A stretch of 64,000 bases of DNA, taken from an uncultured Pelagibacteraceae bacterium (GTDB lineage: Bacteria; Pseudomonadota; Alphaproteobacteria; Pelagibacterales; Pelagibacteraceae). Position numbers and translations under genes: made by a program. The stretch covers positions 310,001-374,000 of the forward strand of contig CACHPL010000001.1 in the NCBI GenBank assembly GCA_902581795.1. The letters run 5' to 3'. How positions within the stretch are numbered: position 1 is the first letter of the stretch; the number at the start of each line of letters is the position of its first letter. This document shows positions 46,384-54,871 of the stretch, piece by piece. The notes beneath the pieces are model-generated. The model was not told the DNA's origin and did not search any database. It worked only from the letters and a program-made list of their open reading frames with translations.

Positions 46384-47132
46384 AAAAGAACTTTAGAATA
46401 ATTAAATTTAAAAAGAACAAGCCTACTCTTCAAGTTAAAGGAATAAGCAAATCTTTTGACGGTAGACCAATATTAAAAAAAATAAACATAGATCTTTTTC
46501 CTGGTGAGATTGTTGGGCTTCTTGGTCCAAATGGTTCGGGTAAGTCAACGTTGTATGGAACAATAATCGGCCAGTATAAAGTTGACTCAGGTAGTATTTT
46601 TTTAAATCAGAAAGATATAACTGAAAAGCCAATTCATGAAAGGGCAAAATTAGGAATTGCTTACTTAAGCCAGTATAGAAGTGTATTTAATATGAGTGTA
46701 TTCGATAACCTTTTAGGGATTTGTCAAATCTCAATTAAGAGTATCGAACAACAAACCTCGCTATGTGAAAAACTAATGAATGAGTTTAACTTGCAACACC
46801 TTAAAAATATTAATGCTAATTTATTATCAGGTGGAGAAATACGTAGGTTACAAATAGCAAGAACTCTAATTAACAATCCTAAAGTTATTTTACTAGATGA
46901 GCCAATGGCGGCTCTAGATCCAATTGTTGTACAAGACATTCAAAAGTTTATTTTAAAGCTACAGACTTACGGATGCGGAGTTATGATTACAGACCACCAA
47001 GTTCAAAACCTTTTCGAGGTAGTTGATAGAGCATATGTCATTGGAGAACAATCTATAATTGCAGAAGGTAAACCAAAGGAAATATTGAAATCTACTAAGG
47101 CTAGAGAATTATACTTTGGTTCTTACGAGTAG
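46380..47132 (+). CDS. lptB: LPS export ATPase LptB
   Basis: 250 residues. Walker A is GLLGPNGSGKSTLYGTIIG near residue 42, the Q-loop is YLSQYRSVFN, signature LLSGGEIRRLQIARTL, and Walker B with the following Glu is VILLDEPMAALDP; the H-loop His is in MITDHQVQNLFEVVDR. The DHxVxxxxxxxDR end is typical of LptB. It powers extraction of LPS with LptFG. The start overlaps lptC by four bases. Confidence 0.95.
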   Translation: MKKNFRIIKFKKNKPTLQVKGISKSFDGRPILKKINIDLFPGEIVGLLGPNGSGKSTLYGTIIGQYKVDSGSIFLNQKDITEKPIHERAKLGIAYLSQYRSVFNMSVFDNLLGICQISIKSIEQQTSLCEKLMNEFNLQHLKNINANLLSGGEIRRLQIARTLINNPKVILLDEPMAALDPIVVQDIQKFILKLQTYGCGVMITDHQVQNLFEVVDRAYVIGEQSIIAEGKPKEILKSTKARELYFGSYE

Positions 47133-47139
47133 AGTCAAT

Positions 47140-48504
47140 ATGTCCAATAAAAACTATTCTGTAATATCACAAGATAAAATTGGTAGTTTTAACAAAACCA
47201 TAGAGGTTGATAGCGACAAATCTATTTCTATCAGGTCTTTTTTAATTGGTTCAATAAGCCAAGGCATTTCGGAAATTTCAAATATCTTAGAAAGTGAAGA
47301 TGTATTTTCAACCATTAAATGTCTATCAAAATTAAATGTTAAGATTAAAAAGGTCGGCACAAAAAAATACCAAGTTTATGGAAAAGGTATTGGATCTTTG
47401 TTTGCAAAAAAAAATACAGTATTAGATTTTGAAAATAGTGGTACATGCGCAAGACTTTTAATTTCATTAATTGGAGTTACGCCTGGACTTACATTGAGAT
47501 TAACAGGAGACCGATCTTTAAAAAAAAGAAATATGTCAAAATTAATCAAAATAATGAATGAATTTGGAACAGAGTTCTACCCTAAGGGAAAATCATATTT
47601 ACCCTTGAATTTAATTTCATCATCAATGCCTATGGGAATATTTTATAAAAGTGGTATTAGTAGCCAATTAAAATCGGCAGCAATTTTAGCTGCATCACAT
47701 TCCTTTTCTATATCAACAATATTGGAAAATAGAAATATAGAAAGTCGAGACCACACGGAAAATATTTTATTAAAAAATTCAAAAATTTTAAAAATTAAAA
47801 AAGATAAAAATAAAACATTAATAAAAGTAGATGGGAATAAACAAATTGAAAGTTCTAAATATTCTGTATTTGGTGATCCATCAACAGCTGCTTTTTTCAG
47901 TGCAATATGTATGTTGGGCACTAATAGTAAATTAAAAATTAAAAATCTAGGTTTAAATCCAAAAAGAACAGGGTTCTTTCGTCTTATGAAGTCTCATTCT
48001 GCTAAAATAAGTTTTAATAATGTGAAAAAAAATAGAATTAATGAGATCGTAGGTGACGTTCATGTTAAAAGCTGCAAGATCAAACCGATTACGGCTAAAG
48101 CAGACATGTACCCATCGATGCCCGATGAATATCCAATTTTATTTGTAATAGCCGCACTTACCCCAGGTAAACATTTTTTTCATGGTATTTCTGACCTTGC
48201 TAATAAAGAAAGTTCTCGAGCTTATGAAATGAAAAAAGTTCTACATCAAATAGGAGTCAAATGTAAATTGACAAAAAATAAAATGATAATATACGGCTTA
48301 AAAAAAATTAAAAATAAAAATACCACTATAAAAGTTGGAAATCTTTTAGATCATAGAATATGTATGGCAACTATGTGCCTATCTTTAATTACAGGAATTA
48401 AGTGTCATATAAAAAATTTTCAAACAGTTGATACATCTGCGCCATCTTTTTTAAAAATAATAAAAAAAAATCTTAATGGGAAATTCAAAATTGAGAAAAA
48501 ATAA
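47140..48504 (+). CDS. aroA: 3-phosphoshikimate 1-carboxyvinyltransferase (EPSP synthase)
   Basis: 454 residues from ATG 47140; the frame opens at 47116, inside lptB. EPSP motifs: DSDKSISIRSFLIGS (K/S/R at the N terminus), LDFENSGTCARLLISLIG with the NSGT phosphoenolpyruvate loop, LRLTGDRSLKKRNMS, SSQLKSAAILAA, ESRDHTENIL, FGDPSTAAFF, and a C-terminal LDHRICMATM. The GDRSLKKRNM stretch carries the conserved Arg. It starts 8 bases after lptB and overlaps cmk by 29 bases, in the conserved aroA-cmk-rpsA order. Confidence 0.94.
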   Translation: MSNKNYSVISQDKIGSFNKTIEVDSDKSISIRSFLIGSISQGISEISNILESEDVFSTIKCLSKLNVKIKKVGTKKYQVYGKGIGSLFAKKNTVLDFENSGTCARLLISLIGVTPGLTLRLTGDRSLKKRNMSKLIKIMNEFGTEFYPKGKSYLPLNLISSSMPMGIFYKSGISSQLKSAAILAASHSFSISTILENRNIESRDHTENILLKNSKILKIKKDKNKTLIKVDGNKQIESSKYSVFGDPSTAAFFSAICMLGTNSKLKIKNLGLNPKRTGFFRLMKSHSAKISFNNVKKNRINEIVGDVHVKSCKIKPITAKADMYPSMPDEYPILFVIAALTPGKHFFHGISDLANKESSRAYEMKKVLHQIGVKCKLTKNKMIIYGLKKIKNKNTTIKVGNLLDHRICMATMCLSLITGIKCHIKNFQTVDTSAPSFLKIIKKNLNGKFKIEKK

Positions 48505-49159
48505 TATTATACGAATAGCAATTGATGCAACTGCTGGATCAGGATCCACATCGTTGGCTTTGAAATTAGCAAAACATTATAAACTTAGATATTTAGATAC
48601 TGGAAAAGTTTATAGATGGTGCGCTTTACAAATAATGAAGAGAAAGCCAAAAAATAAAATTAGTTTTTTAAGAAAAAAAATTAAAAAACTTGAGCTTAAG
48701 GAGCTTAAAAACAAAAACTTAATTGATGATAAAGTCGCTCAACACACCTCTAAAATATCTAGCGATACAAAGATAAGAAAAATAGTACTAAATTTTCAAA
48801 AGAAAATTGCCTATGATATTCCTAAAGGATACAGAGGTAGTGTGCTAAACGGCCGAGATATAACATACAACATTGTGCCAGATGCAAATTTTAAATTTTA
48901 TGTTACAGCAAATATTTCTGAAAGAAGTAAGAGAAGATTTAAAGAGCTTAGAAAGCTTAGAAAAAAAGTTAAGTTTAAAGAAATATTAAAAAGTCTAAAA
49001 AAAAGAGACCATTCAGATAAAAAAAGGTCTAGAAGTCAAGGAAGGCTTGAAAAAACTAAAAAATCAAGGTTGATAAATACAACACACCTATCTATAAATG
49101 GGAGCTTTCTTAAAGTTAAAAAAATAATTGATAGAAAGTTAAAAAGGAAACATAATTAA
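48476..49159 (+). CDS. cmk: Cytidylate kinase homologue with a lysine-less P-loop
   Basis: 227 residues, placed by sequence and by the aroA-cmk-rpsA order. It has YLDTGKVYRWCAL (canonical YLDTGAMYRA), GRDITYNIVPDANFKFYVTA, and the LID-like RDHSDKKRSRSQGRL. But the P-loop, normally DGPAGSGKGT or DGTAxSGKGT, reads DATAGSGSTS at residues 17-26: the catalytic Lys is replaced by Ser24, and the following Gly by Thr. The basic patches and long Lys-rich stretches are also unusual. It may have lost kinase activity or changed mechanism. Confidence 0.85.
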   Translation: MGNSKLRKNNIIRIAIDATAGSGSTSLALKLAKHYKLRYLDTGKVYRWCALQIMKRKPKNKISFLRKKIKKLELKELKNKNLIDDKVAQHTSKISSDTKIRKIVLNFQKKIAYDIPKGYRGSVLNGRDITYNIVPDANFKFYVTANISERSKRRFKELRKLRKKVKFKEILKSLKKRDHSDKKRSRSQGRLEKTKKSRLINTTHLSINGSFLKVKKIIDRKLKRKHN

Positions 49160-49161
49160 AA

Positions 49162-50910
49162 ATGGGTTTAGACATAGATACTAGTGCCAATAAGAATACC
49201 AAAGAGTTTGAGAGTCTATTAAAAGAGGACTTTAAAAAGAGAGATCTTAAAGAAGGCAGCATAGTAAAGGCTACCGTTAGCGAAATTGGAAAAAAATATG
49301 TTTTCGTCGATTTAAAAGCGAAGAGTGAAGGAATAATTCCGATACAAGAATTTCAAATTGCAAAAGAAATTGAAAGTTTAAAAGTTGGTTCAAAGATAGA
49401 AATATATTTAGAAAGAATAGAAAGCTTTAAAACAGGAGAAATTGTAGTTTCAAGAGAAAAAGCGCGGAGAATGTCTTCTTGGAAAAAAATGGAGTCTGCT
49501 TTTAAAACTCAGGAAGAAGTTGAAGGAATAATCACAAACCGTTGCAAAGGGGGATATGTTGTAAATGTCAATTCCTGTTTATGTTTTTTACCTGGTTCTC
49601 AAATTTGTACCAAACCTCTTAAAAATTTTGATCACTTAATGAATACCCCTTTAAAATTTTTATGTGTCAAACTTGATGATGTTAGAGGTAATATAGTTGT
49701 ATCAAGAAGAGCTGTTTTAGAAAAAAGTAGAAATGAAAGTTTAGATAAAGTTTTATCAAAATTTAAAGAGAACGACATAGTTGATGGACAAGTAAAGGCT
49801 ATTTTAGATTGGGGGGCTTTTTTAGATTTAAATGGTGTTGATGCTTTATTGCACGTTACAGACATGTCATATTCTAGAGTTAAGAAGCCAGCAGATTTGT
49901 TGTCTATTGGTCAAACTATAAAAGTAAAAATTATAAAAATTGATAATGAAACTAGAAGGATAAGTTGCGGTATCAAACAAATGCATGCTGATCCTTACGA
50001 TAAATTAGAAAAAAATTACAAAGTTGGTGAAATTTATGAAGGTATTGTTCAAAAAGTAGTCGACTATGGAGTTTTTATAAAACTTGAGGAAGGTTTAGAG
50101 GGGCTCGCACACCAATCTGAATTATCATGGACGAAAAAAAATATTCATCCAAGTAAATTATTGTCAATTTCACAAAAAATTAAAGTTAAGATTATTGAAA
50201 TTGACTCTGAAAAGAGGAGAATTTCACTTAGCTATAAGCAAACTTTAGAAAACCCATGGACCAATTTCCTAAAAAAATATTCTGCTGGAACTAAGGTTAG
50301 CGCTACTGTAAAAAGTATCTCAGATTTCGCTTTATTTGTTTCTATAGAAGACACTGAATTTGCTGGAATGATACACTATAAGGATATTTCTTGGAAAGAG
50401 ACCGAGGAAAGTCTGAAAAAATTTAAGAAAAAAGATATTGTTAAGGCAAAAATAATTGAAATAGATAAAGAAAAAGAGAAAATAAGGTTGGGTATACGTC
50501 AGTTAGAAAAAGATCCTTTTGATTACTTCAGCAATAAAGAAAATGGTTCTATAATTACAGCTACGGTTAAAGAGGTTTTAAGAAACGGTATTAAAGTTTC
50601 GCCAGGAAACGAAGAAAATTTACTCATAACAATTAAAAAATCTCATTTAGCAAAAAAAATAGAGGATTGTCGACCTGAAATTTTTACTCCAGGTAACAAG
50701 ATTGACTCTATGATAATAGACTTGGATAAAAATAATAGAAAAGTAAGCTTGTCAATCAAAGAACTGGAAGAACATAATGAAAAAATTGCCATAGAAAAAT
50801 ACGGTAAAGCTGGTACTAGCTCAGGTCAAGTTTTAGGCGATATATTGGGTAAGGTATTCAAATCAGGAAAAGTAAAAAAAGATAAGAAAGAAAAAAAAAC
50901 TAAAAAATAG
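49162..50910 (+). CDS. rpsA: 30S ribosomal protein S1
   Basis: 582 residues, six S1 OB-fold repeats. The first two are ribosome-binding type; repeats 3-6 show the RNA-binding pattern, e.g. VDGQVKAILDWGAFLDLNG near residue 210 and YEGIVQKVVDYGVFIKLEEG near 292. Each repeat ends with an xIDxExRRIS-type strand. The last repeat is more degenerate and a Lys-rich tail follows. It starts 2 bases after the cmk stop and is the usual partner of ihfB downstream. Confidence 0.96.
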   Translation: MGLDIDTSANKNTKEFESLLKEDFKKRDLKEGSIVKATVSEIGKKYVFVDLKAKSEGIIPIQEFQIAKEIESLKVGSKIEIYLERIESFKTGEIVVSREKARRMSSWKKMESAFKTQEEVEGIITNRCKGGYVVNVNSCLCFLPGSQICTKPLKNFDHLMNTPLKFLCVKLDDVRGNIVVSRRAVLEKSRNESLDKVLSKFKENDIVDGQVKAILDWGAFLDLNGVDALLHVTDMSYSRVKKPADLLSIGQTIKVKIIKIDNETRRISCGIKQMHADPYDKLEKNYKVGEIYEGIVQKVVDYGVFIKLEEGLEGLAHQSELSWTKKNIHPSKLLSISQKIKVKIIEIDSEKRRISLSYKQTLENPWTNFLKKYSAGTKVSATVKSISDFALFVSIEDTEFAGMIHYKDISWKETEESLKKFKKKDIVKAKIIEIDKEKEKIRLGIRQLEKDPFDYFSNKENGSIITATVKEVLRNGIKVSPGNEENLLITIKKSHLAKKIEDCRPEIFTPGNKIDSMIIDLDKNNRKVSLSIKELEEHNEKIAIEKYGKAGTSSGQVLGDILGKVFKSGKVKKDKKEKKTKK

Positions 50911-50916
50911 TTCAAT

Positions 50917-51198
50917 ATGGTGAGATCTGAAATAATCTCAAAGTTATCAAATAAAATCCAAAAAAAATTGAAGAAATCTGAAATTGAAAAAGTATTAAAA
51001 GTAATATTAGATACTATTACTTATGAATTAAGAAATAATAAAAGCACTGAATTAAGAAACTTTGGAACCTTTTCGGTTAAAAAAATCAGTGAAAAAAAAA
51101 ATGCTAGAAATCCAAGAACTAACGAAAAAATTTATACCCCTGGAAAATTATCTGTAAAATTTAAAATGGCTAAAGAACTTAAAAATAAGATCAATTAG
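50917..51198 (+). CDS. ihfB: Integration host factor beta subunit
   Basis: 93-residue HU/IHF-fold DNA-bending protein. The N-terminal MVRSEIISKLSNK helix, LRNFGTFSVKK and ARNPRTNEKIYTPGK arm with the intercalating-type Pro are standard; the R-N-P-R-T pattern and rpsA context point to the beta subunit. It starts 6 bases after rpsA. Confidence 0.92.
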   Translation: MVRSEIISKLSNKIQKKLKKSEIEKVLKVILDTITYELRNNKSTELRNFGTFSVKKISEKKNARNPRTNEKIYTPGKLSVKFKMAKELKNKIN

Positions 51199-51215
51199 TA
51201 TGAGGGCAAATTAGA

Positions 51216-51890
51216 TTGAAAAAAAATATTTTTGTTGCCCTTGATTACAACTCTTTAGAAAAAGCAATTGATGTTACTAAGAAAATTAAGGATCAAATTG
51301 CAGGGGTTAAGATAGGAACTGAATTATATGCAGTATGCGGTGCAGAGGGTCTAAAAAAATTTAAAGAGATGGGTGTTGAAATTTTTTTAGATTTAAAACT
51401 TCATGACATACCTAACCAAGTAAAAAAAACAATAGTTGCGATAGCTAGACTAAAAACAACAAAATATTTAACTGTTCATATAAGCGGCAATGTTGAGATG
51501 TTAAAAGCCGCTCAAGAAGCTGCTTCTGGATCTATCGAGTTACTTGGAGTGACTGTCTTAACGTCAGAGACTAACCTTAAGGGAGTTGGTATAAAAAATT
51601 CAGTAGAAGAACAGATACAACTTTTAGTTAAATTAGCAATAGACTCGGGAATATCCGGAGTTATCGCATCTGGGAACGATGTTTCTCTCGTAAGATCTCT
51701 ATCAAAAAATCTCAAGATATTTTGTCCTGGAATTAGAGGTGGCGAAAATAAACAAGATCAAAAAAGGGTTATGAGTTATGCTGAGTTCTCAAAAATCAAA
51801 GATGATAAATGTTTTGCAGTAATTGGTAGACCAATTATCGAGGGCGACCCTGTTCAAAACATAAAAAAGATTATACAGTCTTCTAAATAG
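51216..51890 (+). CDS. pyrF: Orotidine 5'-phosphate decarboxylase (TTG start)
   Basis: 224 residues. FVALDYNSLEKAI at the N terminus, GVKIGTELYAVCGAEGL, and the catalytic block FLDLKLHDIPNQV with the Asp-Lys-Asp charge network are diagnostic. The C-terminal phosphate site appears as CPGIRGG ... FAVIGRPIIEGDP. It makes UMP. The start codon is TTG at 51216 with GAGGGC upstream; no in-frame ATG is available. In alphaproteobacteria the position before trpB is often held by trpF, which is absent here. Confidence 0.93.
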   Translation: MKKNIFVALDYNSLEKAIDVTKKIKDQIAGVKIGTELYAVCGAEGLKKFKEMGVEIFLDLKLHDIPNQVKKTIVAIARLKTTKYLTVHISGNVEMLKAAQEAASGSIELLGVTVLTSETNLKGVGIKNSVEEQIQLLVKLAIDSGISGVIASGNDVSLVRSLSKNLKIFCPGIRGGENKQDQKRVMSYAEFSKIKDDKCFAVIGRPIIEGDPVQNIKKIIQSSK

Positions 51891-51912
51891 CAAAAATAAT
51901 CATATTTTGAGA

Positions 51913-53148
51913 ATGAAAATTAAAAAAGGAATACCCTTAATCGATCAGCACGATAAAAATGGTTTTTATGGTGGAAAATTTGGCGGAAATTATATTGCCG
52001 AAACATTAAAGAAACCTATAGATGATTTAACAAAATTATTTGAAAAGTGTAGAAAAGACAAAAATTTTATAAAAGAAAGAGATAATTTATACGAAAATTA
52101 TGTTGGAAAACCTACAAGGCTTATAAAACTACAAAATCTTACAGACCATCTAGGTGGTGCTCAGATTTATGCAAAAATGGTTTCTGATGCAAATGGTGGG
52201 GCTCATAAAATCTACAACGCTATTACTCATGCCATGCTATGTAAAAAAGCCAAAAAAAAATACATGTGTACAGATACTGGGGCAGGTTATAACGGAAAAA
52301 TGTTTTCTATGGTTGCAAAGAAATTTGGACTGGGATGTAAAGTATTTATGGGTACCAGGGATATTGAAAGACAAAAGCCAAATTGTGATGCAATAAGAAA
52401 AAATGGCGCCGAGATTATTCCAGTAACTTCAGGAAGTAAAACCTTGGTAGATGCTGTTAGTGAGTGTATTCGATATTGGGTATCTAATTGCGATAAAGCA
52501 CATATGGGAATAGGTAGTCTTGTTGGTCCTAACATTTTCGTTAAAATTTGCGGGTTCTCTACAGCTCAAATTTCTAGAGAACTTAAAATCCAGTTAGAGG
52601 AGGAATTTGGAGAAATTCCAAACAAATTAAAATTAATCAACTGTGTAGGTGGAGGCTCTAGTGCATATGGTTTTTGGAGTGAATTTTTTGATTATGACAA
52701 AAAACATATTGAACTTATAGGCGTAGAAGCTGGTGGGCCAAAAAATAGTAAACTTCACGCTGCACCCTTAAGTAAAAATTCCAAAATTGCAATTCTTCAT
52801 GGGGCAGCTGCTTATTGCGTACAAGACTCTGATGGGCAAATTAATGAAACAGAAAGCTGCAGTTCAGGTTTAGATTATCCATCTTGCTCTCCGATTCATT
52901 GTTTCTTAAAGGATGTAGGTAGAGCAAGATATACTTTTGCAACTGATGAAGAGGCTTTTGCTGCATACAAACTTGTAACAGAACTTGAGGAAATTTCTCC
53001 AAGCTTGGAGCCAGCACATGCTTTTGCAGAGGCAATTAAGATTGCTCCTAAACTTGATGAGTCAAATATTGTAGTGGTTGATAGCTGTGGAGATAGTATA
53101 AAAGACATGGATATTATAAAAAAACGTTTAGGTAGTTACTCAAGATGA
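51913..53148 (+). CDS. Tryptophan synthase beta chain-like protein, divergent active site
   Basis: 411 residues from ATG 51913. Along its whole length it follows TrpB: FYGGKFGGNYIAETL, YVGKPTRLIKLQNLT, GAHKIYNA with the PLP lysine at 99, the phosphate loop CVGGGSSAYG (about 244-253), HGAAAYCVQDSDGQI, SSGLDYP and LEPAHAFAEA (Glu366). However, residues normally fixed in TrpB differ. The catalytic Glu of ETGAGQHG is Asp121 in DTGAGYNG, and the following Gln-His are Tyr126-Asn127. KREDLNHTG is replaced by KMVSDANGG, and the Ser of the SGRGDKD end is Cys392 in SCGDSIKD. A changed substrate or reaction is likely. Confidence 0.85.
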   Translation: MKIKKGIPLIDQHDKNGFYGGKFGGNYIAETLKKPIDDLTKLFEKCRKDKNFIKERDNLYENYVGKPTRLIKLQNLTDHLGGAQIYAKMVSDANGGAHKIYNAITHAMLCKKAKKKYMCTDTGAGYNGKMFSMVAKKFGLGCKVFMGTRDIERQKPNCDAIRKNGAEIIPVTSGSKTLVDAVSECIRYWVSNCDKAHMGIGSLVGPNIFVKICGFSTAQISRELKIQLEEEFGEIPNKLKLINCVGGGSSAYGFWSEFFDYDKKHIELIGVEAGGPKNSKLHAAPLSKNSKIAILHGAAAYCVQDSDGQINETESCSSGLDYPSCSPIHCFLKDVGRARYTFATDEEAFAAYKLVTELEEISPSLEPAHAFAEAIKIAPKLDESNIVVVDSCGDSIKDMDIIKKRLGSYSR

Positions 53149-53945
53149 AATCTGAAATTAATTTAGCTTTTGAAAAGTGTAAAAAAGAAAATAGACCTGC
53201 CCTACTGACCTACACCGTAGCAGGTGATAATACTAAGAAAAAATCTTTAGAAATTCTTAAATCAATATCTGAATATGCTGATATACTTGAGTTAGGATTT
53301 GCACATAATGCTCCAACAGCTGATGGCCCCCAAATTCAAAATAGTTCTTACAGAGCTTTAAAGAACGGAATTAAACTAAAAGATGTTTTTCAAATAGTAA
53401 AAAATTACAAAAAAAGTAAGAATGCAAAACCATGTATACTTATGGGATATTATCAAATGGTTTACAGGTACGGAGAAAAAAAGTTTGTTAAAAAGTGTAA
53501 GCAATCTGGTGTTAATGGTTTAATAATCGTAGATCTTCCTTTTCCTGACAACAAAGAATTTTCAAAATTATGTAAAAAAAATTCGATAACTTTCGTCCAG
53601 CTACTATCGCCAACAACATCCAAGGAAAGGATGAGAAAGATTATAGCAAGTTCTCATGACATGGTTTACTATATAAGTATGTTGTCTATTACAGGTGGTA
53701 AATTAAAAGTTTCGCCTAAAAAAATTTTGGAAAATTACAGTAAGATAAAGAGGATAAGCAAATCAAAAAATGCAGTAATTGGATTCGGGATCACAAATAA
53801 AACCATTGCCGCCTTTAAAAAAGCTGATGGTTTGGTGGTGGGAAGTGCATTATGTAAAGGGATTAGTGACTCAATAAAAAAGCGTCAAAATCCTGTCATA
53901 AAGTTAAATAGAATGGTAAAAGAGTTAAAGAGTAAAATAATATGA
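53145..53945 (+). CDS. Tryptophan synthase alpha chain-like protein, divergent
   Basis: 266 residues, (beta/alpha)8 barrel of the TrpA family. The acid-base pair Glu49 and Asp60 are kept (ILELGFAHNAPTADGP), as are LMGYYQMVYRYG, the SITGGK loop with Thr, GFGITNKTIA and the phosphate-binding VVGSALC. But the conserved PFSDP loop that contacts the beta subunit is AHNAP at residues 53-57. It overlaps the TrpB-like gene (ATGA) and accD (ATGA). Given its partner's changes it probably forms an altered synthase. Confidence 0.85.
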   Translation: MKSEINLAFEKCKKENRPALLTYTVAGDNTKKKSLEILKSISEYADILELGFAHNAPTADGPQIQNSSYRALKNGIKLKDVFQIVKNYKKSKNAKPCILMGYYQMVYRYGEKKFVKKCKQSGVNGLIIVDLPFPDNKEFSKLCKKNSITFVQLLSPTTSKERMRKIIASSHDMVYYISMLSITGGKLKVSPKKILENYSKIKRISKSKNAVIGFGITNKTIAAFKKADGLVVGSALCKGISDSIKKRQNPVIKLNRMVKELKSKII

Positions 53946-54871
53946 ATTGGATTACAAAGTTTATAAAGCCGAAAATTAAATCTCTATTTAAAAAAAGGTC
54001 CCTTAACGATGATAAGAGTAGCTTATGGACAACATGTGAATGTAAAAATTTAATTTATAAAGATGAATTATTTAAAAACTTAAACGTATGCCCTACATGT
54101 GGCTCCCATCATAAACTTACTTGTGAAGAAAGATTTAAAATTTTCTTTGATGATAAAGAGTTTACAATTCTTGATACTCCCCAACCTAAAGATGACCCCC
54201 TGAGATTCAATGATTTAAAAAAATATTCTGATAGACTCAAAAAGGCTAGGGAATTAACCAAGCAATCTGATGCAATACAAATTGCACATGGAAAACTAGA
54301 GGGAACTAAAATCACTGTTGGAGCACAAAATTTTGCATTTATCGGCGGTTCCCTAGGTGCAGCATCTGGAGAAGCTTTTATTCACGGCGTTCAATACGCA
54401 ATAGATAACAAAACACCTTTTGTTTTTTTCAGTTGTAGTGGCGGAGCCAGAATGATGGAAAGTGGAATTTCATTGAGTAACATGACGCGAACGGTGATAG
54501 GTGTTAATGAGTTAAAGAAAAATAATTTACCTTACATAGTTGTAATGACAAATCCTACAGCGGGAGGAACAACTGCTTCATTTGCCGGCTTAGGAGATGT
54601 TATTATAGGCGAACCTAAGGCAATTATAGCTTTTGCTGGAGCTAGAGTAATAAAAGATACCGTAAAAGAAGAACTACCAGAAGGATTTCAAACAGCAGAA
54701 TTTGTTAAAGAACATGGTGGAATTGATTTAGTGGTTGAAAGAAAATATTTAAGATCCACAATTTCAACTCTTTTATCAATTCTATTGAAGAAAAAAGAAG
54801 CTCAAGATATAGGTACAACAGATGTTGCAACCTTCAAAGAAACTTTACCAAAAACTTCAAAAGCAGTATAG
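53942..54871 (+). CDS. accD: Acetyl-CoA carboxylase carboxyltransferase beta subunit
   Basis: 309 residues, partner of AccA at 14.5 kb. The N-terminal zinc ribbon ends in CPTCG but its first knuckle is shortened to CEC, where the family has CPxC. The core is canonical: FGAASGEAFIHG-like SLGAASGEAFIHGVQYA, FFSCSGGARMMESGISL, NPTAGGTTASFAGLGD and GARVIKDTVKEELPEGFQTAEF. It overlaps the trpA-like gene by four bases and folC by 50, keeping the alphaproteobacterial trpBA-accD-folC order. Confidence 0.94.
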   Translation: MNWITKFIKPKIKSLFKKRSLNDDKSSLWTTCECKNLIYKDELFKNLNVCPTCGSHHKLTCEERFKIFFDDKEFTILDTPQPKDDPLRFNDLKKYSDRLKKARELTKQSDAIQIAHGKLEGTKITVGAQNFAFIGGSLGAASGEAFIHGVQYAIDNKTPFVFFSCSGGARMMESGISLSNMTRTVIGVNELKKNNLPYIVVMTNPTAGGTTASFAGLGDVIIGEPKAIIAFAGARVIKDTVKEELPEGFQTAEFVKEHGGIDLVVERKYLRSTISTLLSILLKKKEAQDIGTTDVATFKETLPKTSKAV

